DNA of 19,534 nucleotides from the NCBI GenBank assembly GCA_049966695.1, contig JBMFUG010000049.1, positions 1 through 19,534 on the forward strand, in the 5' to 3' direction. This DNA is from JAKAWM01 sp049966695 (GTDB lineage Bacteria > Actinomycetota > Acidimicrobiia > Acidimicrobiales > Palsa-688). A program made the position numbers and the translations under genes. The notes beneath the pieces are model-generated. The model saw only the letters and a list, made by a program, of their open reading frames with translations. It had not been told where the DNA came from and did no database searches. Positions 12,895 to 19,171 of this stretch are shown one piece after another (the first letter of the stretch is position 1; every line of letters starts with the position of its first letter).

Positions 12895-14826
12895 GTGGCT
12901 TCAGTGCCTGTCGATGACGCTCGGCCGGCCCATGTAGTCGCAACTGGCGCCGCCTCGGCTTTCATGGCCCAAGGTGGCCGGAGCGGCCTGGCTGGCGCGG
13001 GGCTATTGCCCGGGGCGGGGCTATTGCAGCGGGCACGGGCTTGGCTGAGCTCCTGCACCTACGGGCCTGCGCTGTGGCTTGGAGCGGTTGTCCTGGCCGG
13101 TGCTGCCGTGGGCGTGGCGCTCAGCGTTGCCGCCGGCTCGGCGCAAGCCTTCGCCCGTTATGGGCCCGGCATGATGTGGTCGAGCACGTACTCCCCTGGG
13201 ACCGCTCAGTACGGGGCGGGTACCTTGGTCGTTGGTACGGTCGTCACTACTAGCCTGGCTTTGGTCTTAGCCGCGCCGGTCGGGCTGGGCGCGGCGATCT
13301 CGCTATCGGAGCTGGTCCCACCGAGGGTGGCAGCCATTGGCTCGGCAACCGTTGAGCTGTTTGCTGCCGTGCCCAGCATCGTGGTGGGCCTGTGGGCGCT
13401 GCTAGTGCTTTCGCCGCTGTTCGCCCGCGACGTCGAGCCCTTCTTGCGATCTGTGCCCGTCGTCGGTTTGGCTTTCAGCGGCCCTGCCTACGGGCCTAGC
13501 ATCCTCCTGGCAGCTGTCGTTTTGGCGATCATGACGTTGCCTACGCTGGTCGGCCTTTCTCGTAGCGCGCTGTGCGCCGTGCCGGCCGAGGACAGGGAGG
13601 CCGCGTTAGCCCTCGGCGCTAGCCGCTGGCAGGTGGTGCGGCGCGTGTCCTTGCCGGCGGCCCGTTCCGGCATAAGCGCCGCAGTGACGCTGGCGCTTGG
13701 GCGGGCGCTGGGGGAAGCCATAGCTGTGGCCCTGGTGATCGGCAACGCTCCTGTCCTGCCTCGTTCGCTGTCTAGCCCGGGTGCCACTCTCGGCTCAGCT
13801 ATCGTCAACCAGTTCGCTGAAGCTCAGCCCGGCTTGGGGACGAGCTCGGTCATCGCGTTGGCAGCGGTCTTGTTGGTGCTGACCGTGGTTGTGAACGTTG
13901 CCGGCCAGCTGCTCCGCAGGAGCCGTCCGCGGCCAGCTGGTAGCCCACCGGAGCCCTTTTTCGACGTCGCGGAGGAACAAAACGGTGCTGGGGCACCGCC
14001 GGTGCTCTTGCCAGCGCGCTCGCTCAGGCGACGGTTGGCCCTGGGCCGGCTGGCCCAGGGCCTGTGCCTGGCTGGCTTGGCGACGTCGGCAGTGCCCTTG
14101 GTCGCCCTGGTCGCGTACACCGCAGCGCGCGCCGCTCCGGCATTGTCGTTTGGGCTGCTCGTCCACCCGGTCAAGCCATTGGGAGTGCCTGGCGGGGGTA
14201 TTTCCACTGCCATCATAGGCAGCGGCCGCGTGGTGGGCTTGGCCTTGGCCTTCGCAATGCCGGCCGGCCTCCTGGCAGCACTTTTCCTTTGCGAGCATGG
14301 GGGGCGAGGCGCCGGGCTCCTTCGCTTTGGCGCTGACGTGCTGAGCGGGGTGCCCTCGGTCGTGATCGGTATTTTCGCATTCGAAACGGTGGTCCGGCCG
14401 ATGCACAGCCCTTCGACGCTGGCTGCCAGTGCGGCGTTGGCCGTGCTCATGTTGCCGGTGATGGCGCGTGCCGGCGAGGAGGCGATCAGGGCGGTACCGG
14501 TGGACCTGCAGGAAGCCGCCGCTGCCCTCGGCGCTTCGAGGGGGCGGGTGGTGCGTTCGGTGGTGCTGGCAGGCGCCTTGCCAGGGTTGGCCGCGGGCAA
14601 CCTGCTGGCCTTGGCGCGCGCTGCTGGCGAGACGGCACCGTTGCTGTTCACGCTGGCCGCGCCCAGCTTTGCCATGACGCTTCTCATCTACACGTTCGGG
14701 ACCGAGCCTTTCCCGTCAGCCCAGCAGGAGGCGTGGGCGACAGCTTTGGTGCTGCTGGGCGCCGTGCTCGCCCTTTCGGCCCTGGCTCGGGGAGCCGCCT
14801 GGTACTTCATACGGAGGACAAGATGA
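12895..14826 (+). CDS. pstCA: Fused phosphate permease PstC-PstA
   Basis: One 643-residue frame encodes both channel subunits. The PstC half (about 55-340) has YSPGTAQYGAGTLVVGT, PSIVVGLWALLVL and the ATPase-contact loop EDREAALALGASRWQVVRR (residues 232-250). The PstA half (about 385-640) has GGISTAIIGS, GVPSVVIGIFAF, the second contact loop DLQEAAAALGASRGRVVRS (538-555) and RAAGETAPLLFT. A polar, Pro/Arg-rich linker of about 45 residues (341-385) joins them; it must span the cytoplasm if each half keeps normal topology. Separate PstC and PstA of about 300 residues each are the norm. GTG 12895 lies 12 bp after pstS. The stop overlaps pstB (ATGA, 14823-14826). No frameshift or internal stop is needed, so this looks like a true fusion. 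Confidence 0.92.
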   Translation: MASVPVDDARPAHVVATGAASAFMAQGGRSGLAGAGLLPGAGLLQRARAWLSSCTYGPALWLGAVVLAGAAVGVALSVAAGSAQAFARYGPGMMWSSTYSPGTAQYGAGTLVVGTVVTTSLALVLAAPVGLGAAISLSELVPPRVAAIGSATVELFAAVPSIVVGLWALLVLSPLFARDVEPFLRSVPVVGLAFSGPAYGPSILLAAVVLAIMTLPTLVGLSRSALCAVPAEDREAALALGASRWQVVRRVSLPAARSGISAAVTLALGRALGEAIAVALVIGNAPVLPRSLSSPGATLGSAIVNQFAEAQPGLGTSSVIALAAVLLVLTVVVNVAGQLLRRSRPRPAGSPPEPFFDVAEEQNGAGAPPVLLPARSLRRRLALGRLAQGLCLAGLATSAVPLVALVAYTAARAAPALSFGLLVHPVKPLGVPGGGISTAIIGSGRVVGLALAFAMPAGLLAALFLCEHGGRGAGLLRFGADVLSGVPSVVIGIFAFETVVRPMHSPSTLAASAALAVLMLPVMARAGEEAIRAVPVDLQEAAAALGASRGRVVRSVVLAGALPGLAAGNLLALARAAGETAPLLFTLAAPSFAMTLLIYTFGTEPFPSAQQEAWATALVLLGAVLALSALARGAAWYFIRRTR

Positions 14827-15758
14827 CCCTCGCCGCACCAATCGGCCAACGCACAGAGCTACCGGGCCCGGGCCGTCCCGTTGGCGACGGCTCCCAGTCG
14901 GGTGGGCCCGCCAGTCGTTCATGTGCCAGCCTCACCAGCCCGGCTAGTTGCGCGAGCGCGCCAGGTCCCACCCCGACTTTGGACGAGGCGGCGACTGCTC
15001 TCAGCATCGAAGACGTGACTGTCAGTTTCGGCAGCCACGTGGTGGTCCGCTCTGTCACGCTGGACGTGCCCGCGCATAAGGTGACCACCCTATTGGGCCC
15101 GTCCGGGTGCGGGAAAACGACCGTGCTCAGGGCCGTCAACCGCCTCCATGACCGCGATGGCGGCAGGGTCAAGGGTCGTATCTGTTTGGGCGACTTGGAC
15201 GTGTACGGGCCAGCAACCCGCCCTGAAGCGGTCCGAAGCCGAGTGGGCATGGTCTTCCAGAAGCCGAACCCTTTCCCCACCATGAGCATCTTCGACAACG
15301 TGGTGTCAGGACTTCGCTTTGCTGGGGTGCGCAAGAGGGCGGTCCTGCAAGAGGCGGCAGAGCTGGCTCTGCGCCAGGCGGCGTTGTGGGAGCTTGTGAG
15401 GGACCGCCTGGACCAGCCCGCGTTGCGCCTTTCAGGCGGGCAGCAGCAGCGCCTCTGCATTGCCCGAGCGCTGGCGGTTGCACCTGAAGTGCTGCTCATG
15501 GACGAGCCCTGTTCGGCCCTGGACCCAATTGCAACAGCCAAGGTGGAGCACCTCGTCACTAGCCTGGCTCTGCAGGTGACTGTGGTACTGGTGACGCACA
15601 ATATGTTCCAGGCTGCCAGGGTGTCTGACCACGTTGCCGTGATGTTGATGGCCGAGGACCGGGTGGGGGAGCTGGTCGAAGCCGGCCCGGCCCGCCATGT
15701 GCTGCAGACGCCCCGAGACCCTCGAGCTAGGGACTACTTGAGCGGCCGCGTAGGCTAA
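14823..15758 (+). CDS. pstB: Phosphate ABC transporter ATP-binding protein PstB
   Basis: PstB energises the Pst importer. The 311-residue chain has Walker A GPSGCGKTT (92-100), the PstB hallmark FQKPNPFPTMSIFDNV containing Q-loop Gln146, signature LSGGQ (203-207), Walker B VLLMDEP (223-229) and switch His259. ATG 14823 overlaps the pstCA stop and is preceded by GGAGG (14813-14817). A frame extension to 14733 lies inside pstCA and is not needed. The first 58 residues are a Ser/Pro/Gly-rich extension before LSIEDVTVSFG, absent from typical PstB (about 250 residues); a start at the TTG near residue 53 would remove most of it. No phoU follows. Confidence 0.93.
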   Translation: MTLAAPIGQRTELPGPGRPVGDGSQSGGPASRSCASLTSPASCASAPGPTPTLDEAATALSIEDVTVSFGSHVVVRSVTLDVPAHKVTTLLGPSGCGKTTVLRAVNRLHDRDGGRVKGRICLGDLDVYGPATRPEAVRSRVGMVFQKPNPFPTMSIFDNVVSGLRFAGVRKRAVLQEAAELALRQAALWELVRDRLDQPALRLSGGQQQRLCIARALAVAPEVLLMDEPCSALDPIATAKVEHLVTSLALQVTVVLVTHNMFQAARVSDHVAVMLMAEDRVGELVEAGPARHVLQTPRDPRARDYLSGRVG

Positions 15759-15785
15759 AGAGGTGTAGCCGTCAGCTGGTAGCCG

Positions 15786-15791
15786 TAAACT
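15786..15791 (+). promoter_or_regulatory. -10-like element of the Rrf2-family gene
   Basis: TAAACT is followed by GCGGCG and then GTG 15798. The six-base gap implies a leaderless mRNA and a promoter separate from the pst operon. No -35 match is evident. Confidence 0.45.
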
Positions 15792-15797
15792 GCGGCG

Positions 15798-16259
15798 GTG
15801 CACATCTCGGCCAAGGTGGACTACGGCGTACGTGCCCTGTTGGAGCTGGCTGCGAGCGCTGAGCCGATGACCGGGGAAGCCTTGGCCAAAAAACAGGGCC
15901 TCCCCGTCAAGTTCCTCGGTGTGATACTGAACGACCTGCGTCGGGCTGGCATTGTCGCCAGCCAAAAGGGCGCTGTTGCCGGGTACCGGCTGGCTCGTCC
16001 CGCCTCGGAGGTCTCGCTGGCCGATGTGATCCGTTCCCTGGAAGGGCCCCTAGCCGAGGTGCGAGGGCTGCGGCCCGAAGAGGCGTTGTACGACGGGCCG
16101 GCCCAGCACCTGCGCGAGGTTTGGGTCGCTCTAAGGGCTAGCCTGCGCTCGGTCCTCGAAAATGTGACCTTGGAAGACATCGTGCGCGGGCCATTGCCAG
16201 ACGTGGTGGTGCGCCTGACGGCTGATAGCGAAGCCTGGCGTGCCCACAGGCTGAGCTAG
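15798..16259 (+). CDS. Rrf2-family transcriptional regulator without Fe-S cysteines
   Basis: The 153-residue protein begins MHISAKVDYGVRALLELA, the Rrf2 N-terminal helix. The winged-helix core then contains GEALAKKQGLPVKFLGVILNDLRRAGIV and the wing KGAVAGYRLARPASEVSLADVIRSLEGPL. IscR, NsrR and RirA hold an iron-sulfur cluster with three Cys after the wing; this protein has no cysteine at all. It therefore resembles the CymR/YwnA-type cluster-free branch, and its signal is probably a small molecule or a partner protein. It lies 39 bp after pstB and may have its own promoter. GTG 15798 is supported by the -10-like TAAACT six bases upstream. Its stop codon lies at the centre of a 32-bp perfect palindrome. 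Confidence 0.85.
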   Translation: MHISAKVDYGVRALLELAASAEPMTGEALAKKQGLPVKFLGVILNDLRRAGIVASQKGAVAGYRLARPASEVSLADVIRSLEGPLAEVRGLRPEEALYDGPAQHLREVWVALRASLRSVLENVTLEDIVRGPLPDVVVRLTADSEAWRAHRLS

Positions 16260-16315
16260 CTCAGCCTGTGGGCTATATCTAAGCTCCTGGCACGCCACCG
16301 GCTGGCCGGAGCCGG
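16236..16315. repeat. Alternative hairpins around the rrf2/dtxR junction
   Basis: TGGCGTGCC (16236-16244) is complementary to GGCACGCCA (16289-16297). The left arm shares bases with the 32-bp palindrome, so the two folds compete. A further hairpin, CCGGCT (16298-16303) with AGCCGG (16310-16315), follows towards the dtxR-like stop and could serve that gene. Confidence 0.45.
16242..16273. terminator. Perfect 32-bp palindrome at the rrf2 stop, probable bidirectional terminator
   Basis: GCCCACAGGCTGAGCT (16242-16257) is followed immediately by its exact complement AGCTCAGCCTGTGGGC (16258-16273). The rrf2 stop TAG (16257-16259) is at the centre. As RNA it forms a stem of about 14 bp with a CTAG loop. 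It lies between convergent rrf2 and dtxR-like genes, as expected for a shared terminator, but no T-run follows on either side. Confidence 0.65.
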
Positions 16316-16346
16316 CTAGGAAAAGATCGGGCCAGACGGCTGCCCT

Positions 16347-17024
16347 TCAGGCGGCTGGCGTGACAGACAAGCGCTTGGCGATGGGCGCTCCGAGCGCGAT
16401 AGTGCGGCCGCCGACGTCCAGCACCAGGCTCCCGTCCGGGCCTTCGGCAGTGACTGTTGCCTTGCTGCCAGGCACGAAGTGCTGGTCTTCTAGGTACTTG
16501 AGGGCTTCTACGTCGAAGTTGGCAAGCTCCCGGACGCGGCAAAAGCAAACTTGTTCGCCGACTTTGGCGTCGGCCAGTGCGATCGAAGGGCCGGCTTGGC
16601 CGGACGACCCTGGGATGGGGCAGCCGTGAGGGCAGGTCGTCGGGTTGCCTAGCACGTCGACCAGCCGTTTTTCGACATCGTCGGAGATGACGTGCTCCCA
16701 GCGGTCAGCTTCGACGTCGGCAAGGTGCCACGGCAAGCCGAGCACGTCAGTCATGAAGCGGCCCGCCAGGCGGTGCTTGCGGACCACGCTTTCTGCTATT
16801 TGGCGACCGGAGCTCGTCAGGCGGAGAAGGCGGCCCTCAGCCGTTATGTAACCAGAACCCTTTAGGCGACGTACCATTTCGGAAACGGTCGGCGCGGAAT
16901 GGCCAACTCGCTCAGCCAGGCGCGCCTGCACGACTTGGGCGCCGTCCTCTTCGAGGGTGTAAATAGCAGCTAGGTACTGCTCGATAGGGGGGTGCTCACC
17001 ATTGCGGTCCGTCTTGGCCAACAT
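16347..17024 (-). CDS. DtxR/IdeR/MntR-family metal-dependent regulator
   Basis: The 225-residue protein has the DtxR-family order. A winged helix comes first (IEQYLAAIYTLEEDG, then RLAERVGHSAPTVSEMVRRLKGSGYI). The dimer/metal domain follows (RKHRLAGRFMTDVLGLPW, DRWEHVISDDVEKRL, NPTTCPHGCPIPG), and then a C-terminal SH3-like domain from about residue 155. It should bind DNA with Fe2+ or Mn2+ to control metal uptake. The ligand set is unusual against IdeR: Met10 becomes Q16, Glu83 becomes G88, His98 becomes D103 and Cys102 becomes D107. H84, E110 and H111 are kept. C131 and C135 add a Cys-X3-Cys. ATG 17024 is preferred over the frame start at 17096, because TACGGT lies six bases upstream and family similarity begins there. 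Confidence 0.9.
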   Translation of the reverse strand: MLAKTDRNGEHPPIEQYLAAIYTLEEDGAQVVQARLAERVGHSAPTVSEMVRRLKGSGYITAEGRLLRLTSSGRQIAESVVRKHRLAGRFMTDVLGLPWHLADVEADRWEHVISDDVEKRLVDVLGNPTTCPHGCPIPGSSGQAGPSIALADAKVGEQVCFCRVRELANFDVEALKYLEDQHFVPGSKATVTAEGPDGSLVLDVGGRTIALGAPIAKRLSVTPAA

Positions 17025-17030
17025 AACTTG

Positions 17031-17036
17031 ACCGTA
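17031..17036 (-). promoter_or_regulatory. -10-like element of the DtxR-family gene
   Basis: On the minus strand TACGGT is followed by CAAGTT and then ATG 17024, the same arrangement as at dnaE2 and rrf2. No Shine-Dalgarno is present. Confidence 0.45.
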
Positions 17037-17139
17037 GGCCCATGCGGAAGTTCTATGCGACAGCCCTTCGGCCCCCGCGGCACGGACGAAGGTCATTTCT
17101 ACTGGTGCAAGATATTTGGTAGCTCTCTGGTCGCCAGCG

Positions 17140-17973
17140 TCAGGAACGTTGCAGGTCTCGCAGCGCCCGGTAGGAGATAAGGGTAATGCCTGCGCGCTCA
17201 GCCAATGTGCGGACGTAGCGCGGGTCAGTAGCGATGTCGAGGTCCTCCACTCTGGCCGGCCAGTCGGGCATCACGGCCCGAAGCTCGGCGCTGTCGCGTG
17301 CTGGTCGCAGGACCACCTCGGTGACGCCAGCAGGCAGTGCCCGGAAGAGGCGGTCAAGACATGCTCGGGCGCTTTGGCCACGGGCCGCTCGGGCCAAGCG
17401 GTCCGGGGACAGTACTCCTTGTTCGGCCGCTAGTTCCCTGAACGGGAAGCCAGCGTTGCGTTGCTGGTCTGGGCTGGGCAGGCGGAGCGGGAGCTCGAAC
17501 TCGATGGCTAGCTCTAGCGCAACGTCGAAGAACTCTGGGCGTAGCTCGAGCGCTCCCAGATGGGCGGACAAGTGGCTTACGTCGAAGCCCCAGTAGACAG
17601 CTCGCTCGATCTGGGCGCGGCACTCCTTGCGCACTTCGTCGACATCGGCATGCTCCCAAAGGTCCACGAGAGTCCGCGGGAAGCCGCCGTCGCCGTCCAA
17701 AAGCGATGGAGCGTGGGTAACGGGCCCCCACCGGTACAGGTTGTACTCAGCGTTCAGCGTCAGGTGGGTACCCACGTCTTCCCCCCGGTAGCTGGCGGCT
17801 GCCTCTCGTGCCCAGGGGCCGGGTACTACAAGGCCCGCTGATGTCGCCGCTCCAGACCTTAGGGCTTCGTAGACGCCTGCGTTAGTCGCGTAGCTGATGC
17901 CTAAGTCGTCGCAGGTTACTAGCAACAGGCGTGCGTCGGGGCCGTAGCCCAAGGCTTCAGCCAAGGATGTCAC
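17140..17973 (-). CDS. YdjC/ChbG-family carbohydrate deacetylase-like protein
   Basis: The 277-residue protein opens with the strand LLLVTCDDLGISYATNAGVYEAL, where D22 and D23 are the family metal-site Asp pair. GTHLTLN with H70 follows, then VSHLSAHLGALELRPEF with H134 and H138. Family members (ChbG) deacetylate N-acetylated sugars such as chitobiose. In relatives the second His motif usually reads HxDSH; here it is HLSAH, so the Asp between the two His is missing and activity is not assured. I chose GTG 17973 because TACCGT lies eight bases upstream and the homologous strand starts soon after; ATG upstream at residue -15 is an alternative. It is co-directional with the DtxR-family gene, 115 bp away. 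Confidence 0.8.
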   Translation of the reverse strand: MTSLAEALGYGPDARLLLVTCDDLGISYATNAGVYEALRSGAATSAGLVVPGPWAREAAASYRGEDVGTHLTLNAEYNLYRWGPVTHAPSLLDGDGGFPRTLVDLWEHADVDEVRKECRAQIERAVYWGFDVSHLSAHLGALELRPEFFDVALELAIEFELPLRLPSPDQQRNAGFPFRELAAEQGVLSPDRLARAARGQSARACLDRLFRALPAGVTEVVLRPARDSAELRAVMPDWPARVEDLDIATDPRYVRTLAERAGITLISYRALRDLQRS

Positions 17974-17981
17974 GCACGCAA

Positions 17982-17987
17982 ACGGTA
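17982..17987 (-). promoter_or_regulatory. -10-like element of the YdjC-like gene
   Basis: TACCGT on the minus strand is followed by eight bases and GTG 17973. It supports that start and a leaderless mRNA; alone it is weak evidence. Confidence 0.35.
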
Positions 17988-18131
17988 CTACGGCAAAGCT
18001 GCCAAAGGCGTGCCGCATTGTCGCTGGGCAGGGGGGCAAACAGCGCATTGGCCAAGGCAATGGCTTCGCGTTGGCCGTCGGGCGGCTTTATGCCGCATCT
18101 TCACGCCGCGTCAGGAGGTTGCAGACGCCCC

Positions 18132-18365
18132 TTAGGCAGCTCTGGTGCCTGTGCGCTCGGCAGCCCGTTTGGCCGCCTGGGCCAGGGCCGTGCGGGCCTC
18201 GGCTATGGCCTGCATACCGAGTTGCCTGGCTGACGGGGTCAAACGCTCGCAGCGGGCTTCTCGGTGCACCGGCCTGGAGCGGCGTGCCGGGGTGGCGAAG
18301 AGCTGGGGCTGGTGCGTACCGTGAACAGGGCTAGCCTTGGTCGGGTCGGGTAGTGCGTGCCTCAT
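18132..18365 (-). CDS. Small hypothetical protein (77 aa)
   Basis: I do not recognise it. The N-terminal half is Pro/Arg/His-rich and unstructured in character. The C-terminal half, PSARQLGMQAIAEARTALA followed by QAAKRAAERTGTRAA, would form one amphipathic Ala/Arg helix. Codon third positions are G/C-rich, as in the neighbours, and it lies on the same strand as the genes on both sides. A TTAGAT hexamer lies nine bases before ATG 18365. Against it: no Shine-Dalgarno, and plus-strand frames overlap. If it is not real, 17974-18468 is a gap of about 500 bp in which I see nothing else. Confidence 0.35.
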   Translation of the reverse strand: MRHALPDPTKASPVHGTHQPQLFATPARRSRPVHREARCERLTPSARQLGMQAIAEARTALAQAAKRAAERTGTRAA

Positions 18366-18468
18366 GTGGCCATCATCTAACGAGGGTGGGACCGTTTAGC
18401 CGGCTCGCCCGCCCTTAGCGCCAAGTCGGCCCGGGCTGGCGAGCGCACCGGCAAAGCGGGCGTTGCCG

Positions 18469-19071
18469 TCAACGAGGGATCCTCGTGAACTTGTACTCGT
18501 TTAGCTCGGGGAACCCTTCGACCAAGCCCAAGATCTTTTCAATTGTGGCTTTGGCAAGGCTCGCGTCGCCTTGTGGGCGCTGCATTAGCCTCACGAAGAC
18601 TGCTTTGTCGCCGATCATGAAAGTGGGCACACCGAACACGCCCCACTTTTGGACAGCCTCGTCATGCTCAGCCTGAGCCTGTTTGCTGGGCCACCCGGCA
18701 TCTACCTCGCGAAGGACGGCGGCGCCGTCAACGCCGGCACGGTCGAGGACTTCTGACACTACGTGCTGGTCGCGCAGGTCAAGGCCCTCGTCGTGGCGGG
18801 CGCGGTAAAGAGCTAGGTGAACGTCCAGGAAGCGGTCGGGTTGGCGCTCGCGCACGACAACTCCGGCGAGGCCGGCCAGCAACCCAGGGTGCTGAGCAGG
18901 GTCTTGCCAGACTGGCTCTTCGCCGTCTGGTACGTGGGACTGGGCAAGTGAGAAGAAACGGTAGCCGACGTCCCAGTCGGCACCGGCCCGAACGGCAGAA
19001 ACGATGTGCTCGTGGGCATTGCGGGCGAACGGGCAAAGGTAGTCCCAAGTAACCGAGAAGCGTGTTGCCAT
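18469..19071 (-). CDS. DsbA-family thioredoxin-fold protein with a single active-site Cys
   Basis: The 200-residue protein starts MATRFSVTWDYLCPFARNAHEH, the DsbA/FrnE-type first strand and active-site helix. The usual CPxC is reduced to CPFA, leaving only C13. The cis-proline loop FGVPTF (P149) and the final strand-helix (GDKAVFVRLMQRPQ) are typical. The closest remembered group is the actinobacterial Rv2466c-like, mycothiol-linked DsbA family. With one Cys it could act only by a monothiol or mixed-disulfide mechanism or as a transferase/isomerase-like fold; the substrate is unknown. No signal peptide is seen, so it is cytoplasmic. ATG 19071 is chosen because homology begins there; the frame extends to ATG 19143. 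Confidence 0.82.
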   Translation of the reverse strand: MATRFSVTWDYLCPFARNAHEHIVSAVRAGADWDVGYRFFSLAQSHVPDGEEPVWQDPAQHPGLLAGLAGVVVRERQPDRFLDVHLALYRARHDEGLDLRDQHVVSEVLDRAGVDGAAVLREVDAGWPSKQAQAEHDEAVQKWGVFGVPTFMIGDKAVFVRLMQRPQGDASLAKATIEKILGLVEGFPELNEYKFTRIPR

Positions 19072-19171
19072 AAAAGTGAAAACAAGTGAGGGTAAGCCCT
19101 TTGTTCCATGTGGCAGCCGTAGCTCCCGCGACGGCATCGCCATTGTGGAGATGTTCGCTGTTACAAAACAA

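Noticed and set aside
13001..13035. Short direct repeat GCGGGGCTATTGC in the 5' part of pstCA
   Set aside because: It encodes the duplicated GAGLL in the non-conserved N-terminus; a simple internal duplication with no other sign of a mobile or regulatory element.
13795..14687. Long minus-strand frames (203 and 287 codons) under pstCA
   Set aside because: They are shadows of a strongly biased GC-rich membrane protein gene; the products are Ala/Pro/Arg-rich with no motif.
14733..14822. Upstream extension of pstB to GTG 14733
   Set aside because: These 30 codons lie inside pstCA in another frame. ATG 14823 has GGAGG and an ATGA overlap, which is the better start.
14807..15601. 264-codon minus-strand frame under pstB
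   Set aside because: It is antisense to the pstB core that carries all the ABC motifs, and is low in recognisable structure.
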